Assembly: GCA_016720745.1 (NCBI GenBank)
Contig: JADKKA010000018.1
Span: forward strand, 124,001 to 188,000
Source: Chitinophagaceae bacterium
GTDB lineage: Bacteria; Bacteroidota; Bacteroidia; Chitinophagales; Chitinophagaceae
DNA length: 64,000 nt
Direction: 5' to 3'
Position numbers and translations under genes: made by a program. The notes beneath the pieces are model-generated. The model saw only the letters and a program-made list of their open reading frames with translations. It made no database searches and had not been told where the DNA came from. Shown here piece after piece: positions 56,614 through 64,000 of this stretch; position 1 is the stretch's first letter, and the number at the start of each line of letters is the position of its first letter.

Positions 56614-59600
56614 ATGTGGGATCGTAATCTGAAGAATAGTTTGGTCATTTTTTCTTTCATTTTCCTGATGCCTTTTGTATTGACAGCACAGCTCAGGCAG
56701 GTTTATCTGGATCAGGTTTCCACAAATAATCATATTCAAAAAATTAGTTTTTATTCCCCCTCCTCCGGTTATATTGCCTCAACCGATAATGCATCAGATT
56801 TTGTTGGCTTTACCACTGATTCAGGCCATACCATTATCAAACGTTATATCACGCTGGCCAATGTAAATTTTAACGGATATCCGGTCAATCTGACCTTTGG
56901 GTTTTCCATCAGCGGGGTAAAAGCCTTTAACCAGGATACCATTTTAGCTTATGGTGATTATGGATTTGTTCCTTCCATCCTGTATTCAACGAACGGAGGA
57001 CTCTCTTATATTCTCTTATTTCATTCCTCGCCCGGAAACGGACAATTCACCTATGTCAATGACATGGTATTTCCGCAAAACAACAATATTGGATATGCAG
57101 TAGATGGGTATCGAATACTTAAAACAGCTGACAGAGGTATCAACTGGACCCCTGTAAGCTATGACCCGTCGGCACCCTATGATGCACTAGATGCGATTGA
57201 CAACAATAATCTCTTTGTCTATTCTGCATATAAATACGGCAGTTTTACCGGTAAGCTGTTAAAAACCACGAATGGTGGTACAAGCTGGTTACCGATTGCG
57301 ATTCCAGACCCCCATATCCATTCTGCCGATTTTATCAGCCCTTTAAAAGGATGGTTGAATCTGTATCAAAATGTAGACAGCATGGTTGTTTATTATACAG
57401 CAAATGGAGGAACCAGCTGGACTAAACAGAACAGCGGAACGGTTACACCAGCGCTGTTTGATAAAATGCAGTTTGTAAATGATAGTACCGGGTATGCCAT
57501 TTCTGGCCTCTATACCACATTTAAAACAACGGATTCCGCAAAAGTTTGGGAACCTTTACCACGTGATAATAACTACAGCTATCTGGGATTTGGCCATAAT
57601 GACATGCAGGTCATAACTGAAAATCAGCTTTGGTCCGGGGGTGCCAGGGACCTGCTGGAACTAAGCACCAATGGTGGGGGAACCAGGATTCCACGCGCAT
57701 TTTTTAAAATTGATACTACCGGAGTGTTTAACACCGGAAATGTAAACCTGGTCAATTATTCCAGAAAAGTATATTCCTATCAATGGTTTGTAAATAATAA
57801 CCTGATTGGCACCAGTTATAATATTAATTATACCCATGTGTTGTCCAGTCAACGGGATACCATTCAACTGGTTGTATCCAATGGAACCTCCACAGATACC
57901 CTGGTACAATACCAGCAATTTGTAGTACCCAATTTACCGGTGATTGGTTCATTCACTCCGCAAACCGGCAGTACAGGCACTTTTGTCACAATAAGTGGCA
58001 CCTCCTTAACAAGTGTAACCAGTGTGAAATTCGGGGGTACCGCGGCTGCATCTTTTACCATTTTAAATGATACAACCATTACTGCAATCGTAGCCAATGG
58101 AAGTACCGGTAATGTATCTGTAGCAGATATTCACGGCAGTTATTCAAAACCTGGCTTCACATATTTCCCGCCACCCGTTTCAGCGCCTCCTGTCATATCC
58201 TCCTTTACACCTTTACAGGGACCCGCTGGAACAAGTGTGACCATCACGGGCACAAACTTTGCCAGTACCGTCAATAATAATATTGTAATGTTTGGTGCTA
58301 CCAGGGCCAATATCAGCTCGGCAAGCAGCACACAAATTATATGTCAGGCACCGGCTGCCAGTACCTATGGCCCTATAACAGTTCAAAATCTATTGAACGG
58401 ATTATCCGGAACCAGCAACAAACCATTTATTCTGACATTTGCCGACAGCTCAAATTTCACATCCAATTCCTTCATCAATGAGTTTACGATGGACTTTGGT
58501 TTCGGAATTTATCCCAAATATATTACCGGTCGCGACCTGGATATGGATGGAAAGCCGGAATTAATATTAACCAAGTCTTCCAATGGCGATTCACTGCTGG
58601 TATATAAAAACAATTCTCTGCCAAACAGTATTTCTTTTGGCCAGGGGCAATCGCTTGGTGCAGTAGGGACTTTGAGTGCAGCCCGTTTTTCAACCGATGA
58701 TTTAGACGGTGATGGACTTCCGGATATAGTGGCTGCTACCAATTTTTTTAATGTATTTGTGTACCGTAATAACAGCAGTCCGGGTACCATTCAGTTTCAA
58801 CCTAAACTCATTGTACAATCCGGTGTGGGAAGTCAGGATATCAGCATAACAGACCTGGATAATGATGGCCGACCAGACCTTGCGGTGGCTTGCTTTAATC
58901 AATCGACATTGAGTATTATCAGAAATACTTCATCACCCGGGTATATTTCTTTTGCGGCCAAAACCGACATAGCAACCCCATCTCCTGCTGTGATTTGCAG
59001 TGCCGGAGATCTTGACGGAGACGGTAAGAAAGATATTGTTACCCAGAATTATCTCAATGCCTCCAGCAGTTCTCTTTCTATTTTTCGAAATCTCAGCGTA
59101 CCAGGAACGATTCAATTTGCCACCCGTTTTGATATTGCAATTGCCAATTCTGCCCTGAATGGGAAAGCCGTTCATATTGCAGATATGGATTTAGATGGAA
59201 AGCCGGATCTTGTAGTAGTAACCGATAATAATTATCAAATATTTCTTAATACCAGTACCACGGGATCGATCAGTTTTGCCGCACCTGTAATAACCAATGT
59301 AACCGGTTTTGTATATGGTGGATTTATCGGCCATCTCAGCGGTGACCGAAAACCCGATCTGATGTATGGAAGAAATTCATTCCGGTATTTTACCATTGTA
59401 AAAAATAATTCAAGTCCAGGAACCCTGAACCTGGATCCACCTGTAGACATAGAAGCCAATTACCCCAATAATATATTCAGCTATTATGGAAATTCAATTG
59501 ATTTTACACAGGATGGTAAACCTGATATCCTTGTAAGCGGGACCAATGACAGTAAAATTTCTATATATAAAAACAGTATCGGCTCTCCGGTACTTTTCGG

Positions 59601-61203
59601 AACAAATATATGTTCAGGCACTTCAAGGTCGAGAACCAGCGATGCACCTGGTGCTGTTTACAGCTGGCAGGAAAATAGCGGGGCCGGTTTTGTAGCCATA
59701 ACCGACAATGGGAATCTCTCCGGCACACAAACTGCTACACTTACTATCACCAATATCCCCCTCAGCTGGCATGGTCGTTTGTATCGTTGTCTTGTAGATG
59801 GGGTAAATTACAGCAGCCAGTTCCTGCTGCAAGTAAATACTTCCGCAACCCCGGTTGTATCCATCTCTACACCCACTACAACCGTATGTTCCGGATCGCT
59901 TGTGACATTTACAGCTACTGCTACCAATACCAGTCCGCTAACAAGTTATACCTGGCAGGTGAATGGTGTGAATACAGGACAGGATTCTCCTGTCTTCACC
60001 ACCAACGGTCTTACCAATGGAAGTCAGGTAAGGGTTATTCTCTTCAACCCTTGTTCCAACCCGAATTCTACTATCAGCAATTTTATCACCATGACGGTAC
60101 AGGGTGGTAATCCTTCGGTATCGATTAGCAGTTCTGCTAACCCGGTATGTCCCGGCAGCAACACTACTTTCACCGCAACAGCAGTGAATGGTGGTGCTAC
60201 ACCTTTTTATCAATGGAAGGTGAATGGTGTAAATACAGGATCGAACAGTAATACCTTTACCAGTTCAAATCTCAACAATAATGACCAGGTGCAGGTGGTC
60301 ATGACGGCTACTGCCACCTCATGTGGTACCTATCCCCCGGTGAACAGCAATACCATTACCGTTTCGGTATTAACTCCCGTAACACCTTCGGTCTCCATAG
60401 TGGCCAATCCCAATCCGTTCTGCCAGGGAGGCAGCACGATCATTACAGCTACACCGGTAAATGGGGGCGCAGGAGCTTCCTATCAATGGCAGCGAAACGG
60501 TGTAAACTTCGGACCCAATACCGCTGTACTATCAACAGGCTTCTTAAGCAATGGCGACCTGATAAAAGTTATAATGACGAGCAATGCAACCTGCGCATCG
60601 CCTGTTACAGCTACCAGTAATACAATAACGATTAATATTACATCCAATGTAATCCCCGACATCAGTATCAGTGGAAATACCACTGTTATCAGTGGACAAG
60701 CCACCATAATCAGCAGTACAACTGTAAATCCGGGTGCCGGCCCGCTTTACCAGTGGCAGGACAGTACGAATACGCACTCGTGGCAAAACATATCCGGAGC
60801 GGTTTCAAGTACCATTTCATACACTCCAACCCTTACCGGAAATAAATTGCGTTGCCAGCTTAGCAGTAATGCCAATTGTGCAGCACCCCTCACTGCCCTG
60901 AGTAATTCACTGCAGTTTACCGTAACACCGGTTACCGCCATCAACCCTGATCCGGCTGCCGCTTATGGTATCCGGTATTACCCGAATCCGGCGGGAGCTG
61001 AAATCACTATTGATAGTCTGCGGATAACAGATCGCTGGGAAACGGCTGAGATTATTAATATGTCGGGGGTGCGCTATGGAACAATCACTATCGCCAACAA
61101 AACAAGGGTAACCCTGACTATTAAAAGACTGGTACCGGGTCAATATATCATTGCGCTCCGGAGAAAGAATGCTGTGGCCTATCTGAAATTTATTAAGCAG
61201 TAA
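56614..61203 (+). CDS. Giant T9SS-secreted surface protein, shorter paralogue
   Basis: A 1529-residue paralogue of the previous gene. Signal peptide about 1-25 (FIFLMPFVLTAQ); BNR-type propeller (about 30-385); PKD-like domain; two TIG domains (about 440-610); FG-GAP/VCBS repeats with DLDGDGLPD-type loops (625-995); about five Ig-like repeats with YxWQxNG (995-1440); and a T9SS type A sorting domain (1441-1529). It shares the N-terminal third with the first gene (VNLTFGF...SGVKAFNQ) and has a nearly identical C-terminus, but fewer TIG and FG-GAP blocks and more Ig-like repeats. It would be anchored to the outer surface or released by T9SS. It converges with the ATP-grasp/SET gene, six bases between stops. 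Confidence 0.9.
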   Translation: MWDRNLKNSLVIFSFIFLMPFVLTAQLRQVYLDQVSTNNHIQKISFYSPSSGYIASTDNASDFVGFTTDSGHTIIKRYITLANVNFNGYPVNLTFGFSISGVKAFNQDTILAYGDYGFVPSILYSTNGGLSYILLFHSSPGNGQFTYVNDMVFPQNNNIGYAVDGYRILKTADRGINWTPVSYDPSAPYDALDAIDNNNLFVYSAYKYGSFTGKLLKTTNGGTSWLPIAIPDPHIHSADFISPLKGWLNLYQNVDSMVVYYTANGGTSWTKQNSGTVTPALFDKMQFVNDSTGYAISGLYTTFKTTDSAKVWEPLPRDNNYSYLGFGHNDMQVITENQLWSGGARDLLELSTNGGGTRIPRAFFKIDTTGVFNTGNVNLVNYSRKVYSYQWFVNNNLIGTSYNINYTHVLSSQRDTIQLVVSNGTSTDTLVQYQQFVVPNLPVIGSFTPQTGSTGTFVTISGTSLTSVTSVKFGGTAAASFTILNDTTITAIVANGSTGNVSVADIHGSYSKPGFTYFPPPVSAPPVISSFTPLQGPAGTSVTITGTNFASTVNNNIVMFGATRANISSASSTQIICQAPAASTYGPITVQNLLNGLSGTSNKPFILTFADSSNFTSNSFINEFTMDFGFGIYPKYITGRDLDMDGKPELILTKSSNGDSLLVYKNNSLPNSISFGQGQSLGAVGTLSAARFSTDDLDGDGLPDIVAATNFFNVFVYRNNSSPGTIQFQPKLIVQSGVGSQDISITDLDNDGRPDLAVACFNQSTLSIIRNTSSPGYISFAAKTDIATPSPAVICSAGDLDGDGKKDIVTQNYLNASSSSLSIFRNLSVPGTIQFATRFDIAIANSALNGKAVHIADMDLDGKPDLVVVTDNNYQIFLNTSTTGSISFAAPVITNVTGFVYGGFIGHLSGDRKPDLMYGRNSFRYFTIVKNNSSPGTLNLDPPVDIEANYPNNIFSYYGNSIDFTQDGKPDILVSGTNDSKISIYKNSIGSPVLFGTNICSGTSRSRTSDAPGAVYSWQENSGAGFVAITDNGNLSGTQTATLTITNIPLSWHGRLYRCLVDGVNYSSQFLLQVNTSATPVVSISTPTTTVCSGSLVTFTATATNTSPLTSYTWQVNGVNTGQDSPVFTTNGLTNGSQVRVILFNPCSNPNSTISNFITMTVQGGNPSVSISSSANPVCPGSNTTFTATAVNGGATPFYQWKVNGVNTGSNSNTFTSSNLNNNDQVQVVMTATATSCGTYPPVNSNTITVSVLTPVTPSVSIVANPNPFCQGGSTIITATPVNGGAGASYQWQRNGVNFGPNTAVLSTGFLSNGDLIKVIMTSNATCASPVTATSNTITINITSNVIPDISISGNTTVISGQATIISSTTVNPGAGPLYQWQDSTNTHSWQNISGAVSSTISYTPTLTGNKLRCQLSSNANCAAPLTALSNSLQFTVTPVTAINPDPAAAYGIRYYPNPAGAEITIDSLRITDRWETAEIINMSGVRYGTITIANKTRVTLTIKRLVPGQYIIALRRKNAVAYLKFIKQ
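60931..61203. repeat. Duplicated T9SS sorting-domain segment, copy 2
   Basis: Second copy of the segment at 56002-56274. Here the sequence after the stop is the intact 3' end of the ATP-grasp/SET gene, so the duplication carried both gene ends. Confidence 0.85.
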
Positions 61204-61209
61204 GAAAGG

Positions 61210-62634
61210 TCAGCTGCGGACTTTTTCCCGAATGGTGAGTGAGTTGCCGGGGATACCGGTAACCAGTCCCCTGCAGGTACTGGCTTTGCACTGGCAGTTA
61301 AAGGGCTCCATGTTTTCATCCAGGAACTGGGCATAATCCAGTGTGAGTTCCTCCCCTTTCTGAATAGGCTTTAAAGCCAAAACATTCAGTCCGTCGAAAG
61401 CCGTATTGGGATCACAGCTATGGTTTTGCGGGGCCCATTCGGAGGGATCATCATCCCAGAGAATGAACAGTTCCTCGCTGACCGGGTAAGCGTATCGCCT
61501 GAAATGCAGCTTTTCATCTTCATTCCAGTTTTTTTCTACAAAGCGTTTGGTAATGATTCTTTGGGAGCGACCTTCTCCTTTGAAGATGATTTCATTTTCC
61601 TGGATATCCCTGCTGGCATAAATACCATAACCCGCGATGGAATTACCTTTCATGACAAAGGGTTTGATCTTCCGGCGGTGACGGGCAATTCCTTCGCTGA
61701 TCATGTGTTGCAGAAAACCGGACTGACCGATCCCGTCATGTTTCAAAATATAATCAGCTGAGCCTTCAAATCCATCAGTATAAAAAACGGAGCAGGTAAA
61801 GTTGATCTCCAGAAAATAAACTTCGTTTTTATCATTCACCCTGAAATCAAGACGGGCATATCCGAGTCCGTTAAAACCTTTAAATATTCTTTCTGTTGCC
61901 GCTCTTAATTCTTTATCCAGCACCGGATCAGTACAGGGTACATTACAGTCGGGATGTAGTTCAGATGTTTTTAAGGCATAGGTCTTGAAGGCTCTTCCTT
62001 CGGGAAACAGATACTCAACCGGACGGAACACTGTGCAACTATGCTCATCGGTATTGGCGGCCACCAATACGGTAAATTCTCTTCCAGCAATATATTCTTC
62101 TACCAGCAGGGGACCGTATTCATCGAGGATACTGATGCATTTCTGCTGGAGTTCTATCTTGTTATGAACAAGAGAATGTTCATCCACACCCAGACTGTCG
62201 CCGGCCTTGGCCGGTTTTACAAACAGGGGGAACTGCAGGTGTTTGACAGCTTCTTCCACATCACGGAGTTCGTGAACGATTACATAACCGGGTGTTTTGA
62301 TTCCTTCACAGTAGGCCAGGTATTTCATCAGCTCTTTGGGAGGATCATAGAGTTGGGTGCTTGGACCAGTAAACGGGAGGTTCAGCAGTTCCAGTGTATA
62401 AATCACATCAATACTGGGTACTTCCCATTCCAGGTAACCCTCGCAGAGGTTCACGAATATATCGTAGCCCTCTTTGGAGAGTTGCTTTAACTGTTTATAC
62501 GTAGTGAGTTTATTCAGGAAAACAGTATGCACATCATGACCCGGTAACAGGGGCGCGAGGTCTCTTGGGGGGTCATAGTTTTTATAATCCACTCCGGTGG
62601 TGGAATAATCGGGTTGCAGTACGCAGACTTTCAT
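61210..62634 (-). CDS. ATP-grasp ligase fused to a SET-domain lysine methyltransferase
   Basis: A 474-residue two-domain protein. Residues 1-320 form a D-Ala-D-Ala-ligase-type ATP-grasp: FVKPAKAGDSLGV, LLVEEYIAGREFTVLV and the metal-binding YARLDFRVN...FLEIN. Residues 324-474 form a SET domain: AGYGIYASRDIQENE (SAM-binding start), NHSCDPNTAF (about 404), catalytic Tyr in LTLDYAQF (about 434) and a post-SET zinc site C-x-C-x4-C (447, 449, 454). Both active sites look complete. It could ligate an amino acid or peptide and methylate a lysine. It is third in a minus-strand unit, 43 bases after the second ATP-grasp gene. Substrates are unknown. Confidence 0.88.
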   Translation of the reverse strand: MKVCVLQPDYSTTGVDYKNYDPPRDLAPLLPGHDVHTVFLNKLTTYKQLKQLSKEGYDIFVNLCEGYLEWEVPSIDVIYTLELLNLPFTGPSTQLYDPPKELMKYLAYCEGIKTPGYVIVHELRDVEEAVKHLQFPLFVKPAKAGDSLGVDEHSLVHNKIELQQKCISILDEYGPLLVEEYIAGREFTVLVAANTDEHSCTVFRPVEYLFPEGRAFKTYALKTSELHPDCNVPCTDPVLDKELRAATERIFKGFNGLGYARLDFRVNDKNEVYFLEINFTCSVFYTDGFEGSADYILKHDGIGQSGFLQHMISEGIARHRRKIKPFVMKGNSIAGYGIYASRDIQENEIIFKGEGRSQRIITKRFVEKNWNEDEKLHFRRYAYPVSEELFILWDDDPSEWAPQNHSCDPNTAFDGLNVLALKPIQKGEELTLDYAQFLDENMEPFNCQCKASTCRGLVTGIPGNSLTIREKVRS

Positions 62635-62677
62635 GCCCTGCTAAGGTAATGACTGGTTGAATAAAAAGAACAGCCTG

Positions 62678-63844
62678 TTATTTTGCAGGTGTTTTCTTGC
62701 GGGATACTGATTGTTTCGCTGTCTTTCTTTTCTCCGGTACTTCCACCGCAACACTTCTTCTGAGTGCATCCCGGAGGATTTCGGTGATCACTTCGGTAAA
62801 ACTGACTTTGGAGGCTTTGAGAATGGCTCCAATGGAAGTATAGTTTTCATCTTCGCTGAGTCCGCATTGCGCATTTACTTCCAGCATATAAAGTTTGCCG
62901 GTATTACTATCCTGCCGGATATCAATCCTGGTATACCCTTTCCCACCGCAGGAACGATAAGCGTCGAGGCTTAAGTTTTTTAAAGCCGGTATCAATTCAG
63001 GTTCTACAGGAGCATATTCATAGAAATTGCCATTTTCAGGCATGGGCTTTTCTTCCTCATAAATCTCCCAAAGGCGGTCAAAAGAGAGGAATTTTTCAGT
63101 TTCCGGAAGGGATTCATGAAAAACCCTTTTGACAGGTTCATAAACGATACAATGGTCAGGATCATTGGAAGAACCGGTAATAAATGTAGTGTACTCGGGT
63201 CCGGCAATATATTGTTCTACAAAAAGACCATCAGCCAGGAGGTTCCAGCCACGGTAGCCTTTGTAAATTTCTTCTACTCTTTGTTTGAGTTCCTGCTCTG
63301 TTTGAACTACGTTCTTTACAGATACCCCCATGCTGCCACCGGATACAGCCGGTTTAATAATCAGCGGCGTGCCTACTCTTTTGGTGATTCCCCTGACCGA
63401 ACCCGGTTTATCTGTAATTACCCGCCAGCCGGCCGTGGCCACTCCTGCCTTATCAAAGGCTTTCTTCATCGGAATTTTAGAAGTGGTGATGGTATAAAAA
63501 TGGGCATCGGATCCGGTATAGATCAGGCCATATTTTTCCAGTTCATGGATCACGGAAACACCGGGGGCTCCATTGATTTCATCACCATCACAAAGATTTA
63601 GGATCAGTGCTGTTTTACCATTGGAGGATGCGGCAATCCCCCTGATCACCTCTTTGAAATCATTCATGGTGACCGGCTGCCATTTCCATTCCGCCTTCAG
63701 TTCATCAAAAACCTTTGTGTATTCCTTAATGCTTTGAGTAAAATCGTAGTAGTACTGAATATTGGGGTCTTCAGATTCAATCTTTGGGGCAAGGACCCAA
63801 ATAGTATAGGGCTTGAGCAGTTTTATGGCTTCTGCTGTTTTCAT
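62678..63844 (-). CDS. ATP-grasp (D-Ala-D-Ala ligase-like) protein with basic tail
   Basis: A 388-residue ligase. ATP-grasp motifs are IIKPAVSGGSMGVSV, LFVEQYIAGPEYTTF and the metal site YTRIDIRQD...YMLEVNAQCG. It differs from true Ddl in its long N-terminal section. The last ~22 residues (KRKTAKQSVSRKKTPAK) are Lys/Arg-rich with Ser/Thr spacers, like a histone tail, and would be a natural target for a SET methyltransferase. Its start is six bases after the stop of the SET protein upstream, and an ATP-grasp/SET fusion follows, so the three probably work together. The ligated substrate is unknown. Confidence 0.82.
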   Translation of the reverse strand: MKTAEAIKLLKPYTIWVLAPKIESEDPNIQYYYDFTQSIKEYTKVFDELKAEWKWQPVTMNDFKEVIRGIAASSNGKTALILNLCDGDEINGAPGVSVIHELEKYGLIYTGSDAHFYTITTSKIPMKKAFDKAGVATAGWRVITDKPGSVRGITKRVGTPLIIKPAVSGGSMGVSVKNVVQTEQELKQRVEEIYKGYRGWNLLADGLFVEQYIAGPEYTTFITGSSNDPDHCIVYEPVKRVFHESLPETEKFLSFDRLWEIYEEEKPMPENGNFYEYAPVEPELIPALKNLSLDAYRSCGGKGYTRIDIRQDSNTGKLYMLEVNAQCGLSEDENYTSIGAILKASKVSFTEVITEILRDALRRSVAVEVPEKRKTAKQSVSRKKTPAK

Positions 63845-63850
63845 CAGGTA

Positions 63851-64000
63851 TCAGGCAACCTTTGTTTTGGCAGCTTTGGCAGATAATTCCCGCCGGATAA
63901 AGTCAGTAAACCGATAATGATTAATAGCATCAGGAGAAAGAAAGGCGGCTCCCTGTATTTTACCCAGACAGGCCGGGCTGCCGCAATAGCAATTGAAGGA
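63851..64000 (-). CDS. SET-domain protein, C-terminal part
   Basis: Only the last 49 residues are in the window. They begin FNCYCGSPACLG, which has the post-SET zinc motif C-x-C-x4-C-x-G and matches the end of the SET domain at 61210. After it comes KIQGAAFLSPDAINHYRFTDF and a basic end (RRELSAKAAKTKVA). The stop is six bases before the ATP-grasp start, so it is the first visible gene of the three-gene cluster. Whether it also carries an ATP-grasp domain is outside the window. Confidence 0.7.
   Translation of the reverse strand, partial: SFNCYCGSPACLGKIQGAAFLSPDAINHYRFTDFIRRELSAKAAKTKVA

Overview
The window reads as a chromosomal segment of a Bacteroidota bacterium, most likely a member of the Chitinophagaceae or a close relative. 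The support is: C-terminal type IX secretion (T9SS) sorting domains on two giant surface proteins; promoter -7 elements of the Bacteroidota form TAnnTTTG in front of many genes; exported proteins whose signal peptides end in Ala-Gln; a Rho factor with a long Lys/Pro/Ala-rich insert; and an IPExxxVDY-type protein. I saw no rRNA, tRNA, CRISPR array, insertion sequence or prophage.

Layout. 1-5012 is the edge of an exopolysaccharide locus: a truncated Wzz-like chain-length protein, a Wzx-like flippase, a Wzy-like polymerase and two GT4 glycosyltransferases. 5065-6558 holds a lone ExbD and a tandem universal stress protein. 6564-13986 holds two exported TPR-CHAT (caspase-like) proteins in tandem whose last ~145 residues are identical. 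14117-19096 holds asnS, a choice-of-anchor lipoprotein and rho. 19400-24644 holds mnmH, a secreted repeat protein, selD, a ctlX-like amidinohydrolase and phhB; all but phhB are interrupted by single-base changes in homopolymers. 24690-33253 holds an IPExxxVDY protein, an M28 peptidase-PDZ lipoprotein, feoB, a UvrD-like helicase with an added C-terminal helix-turn-helix, and an unknown secreted protein. 33684-42004 is a carbohydrate locus: an AraC regulator divergent from a six-gene operon (PhyH dioxygenase, TIM-barrel isomerase, MFS sugar transporter, esterase, two GH13 enzymes). 42009-49756 is mostly housekeeping: a class A beta-lactamase homologue, M20 amidohydrolase, chromate transporter, nadD, feoA, ybeY, an HNH-like protein and mnmG. 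49846-61203 holds two giant paralogous T9SS surface proteins. 61210-64000 is a three-gene cluster in which an ATP-grasp ligase fused to a SET domain follows a second ATP-grasp ligase with a Lys/Arg-rich tail and the end of another SET protein.

The most unusual content is the SET/ATP-grasp cluster. A decayed copy of the SET gene's 3' end also lies behind the first giant surface gene, which shows that surface gene and SET tail were duplicated as one unit. The paired CHAT proteins, the 45-nt perfect palindrome between ybeY and the HNH gene, and the PhyH/isomerase/GH13 operon deserve a second look. The cluster of homopolymer indels between 17.1 and 24.3 kb should be resolved before anything is concluded about loss of selenium metabolism.
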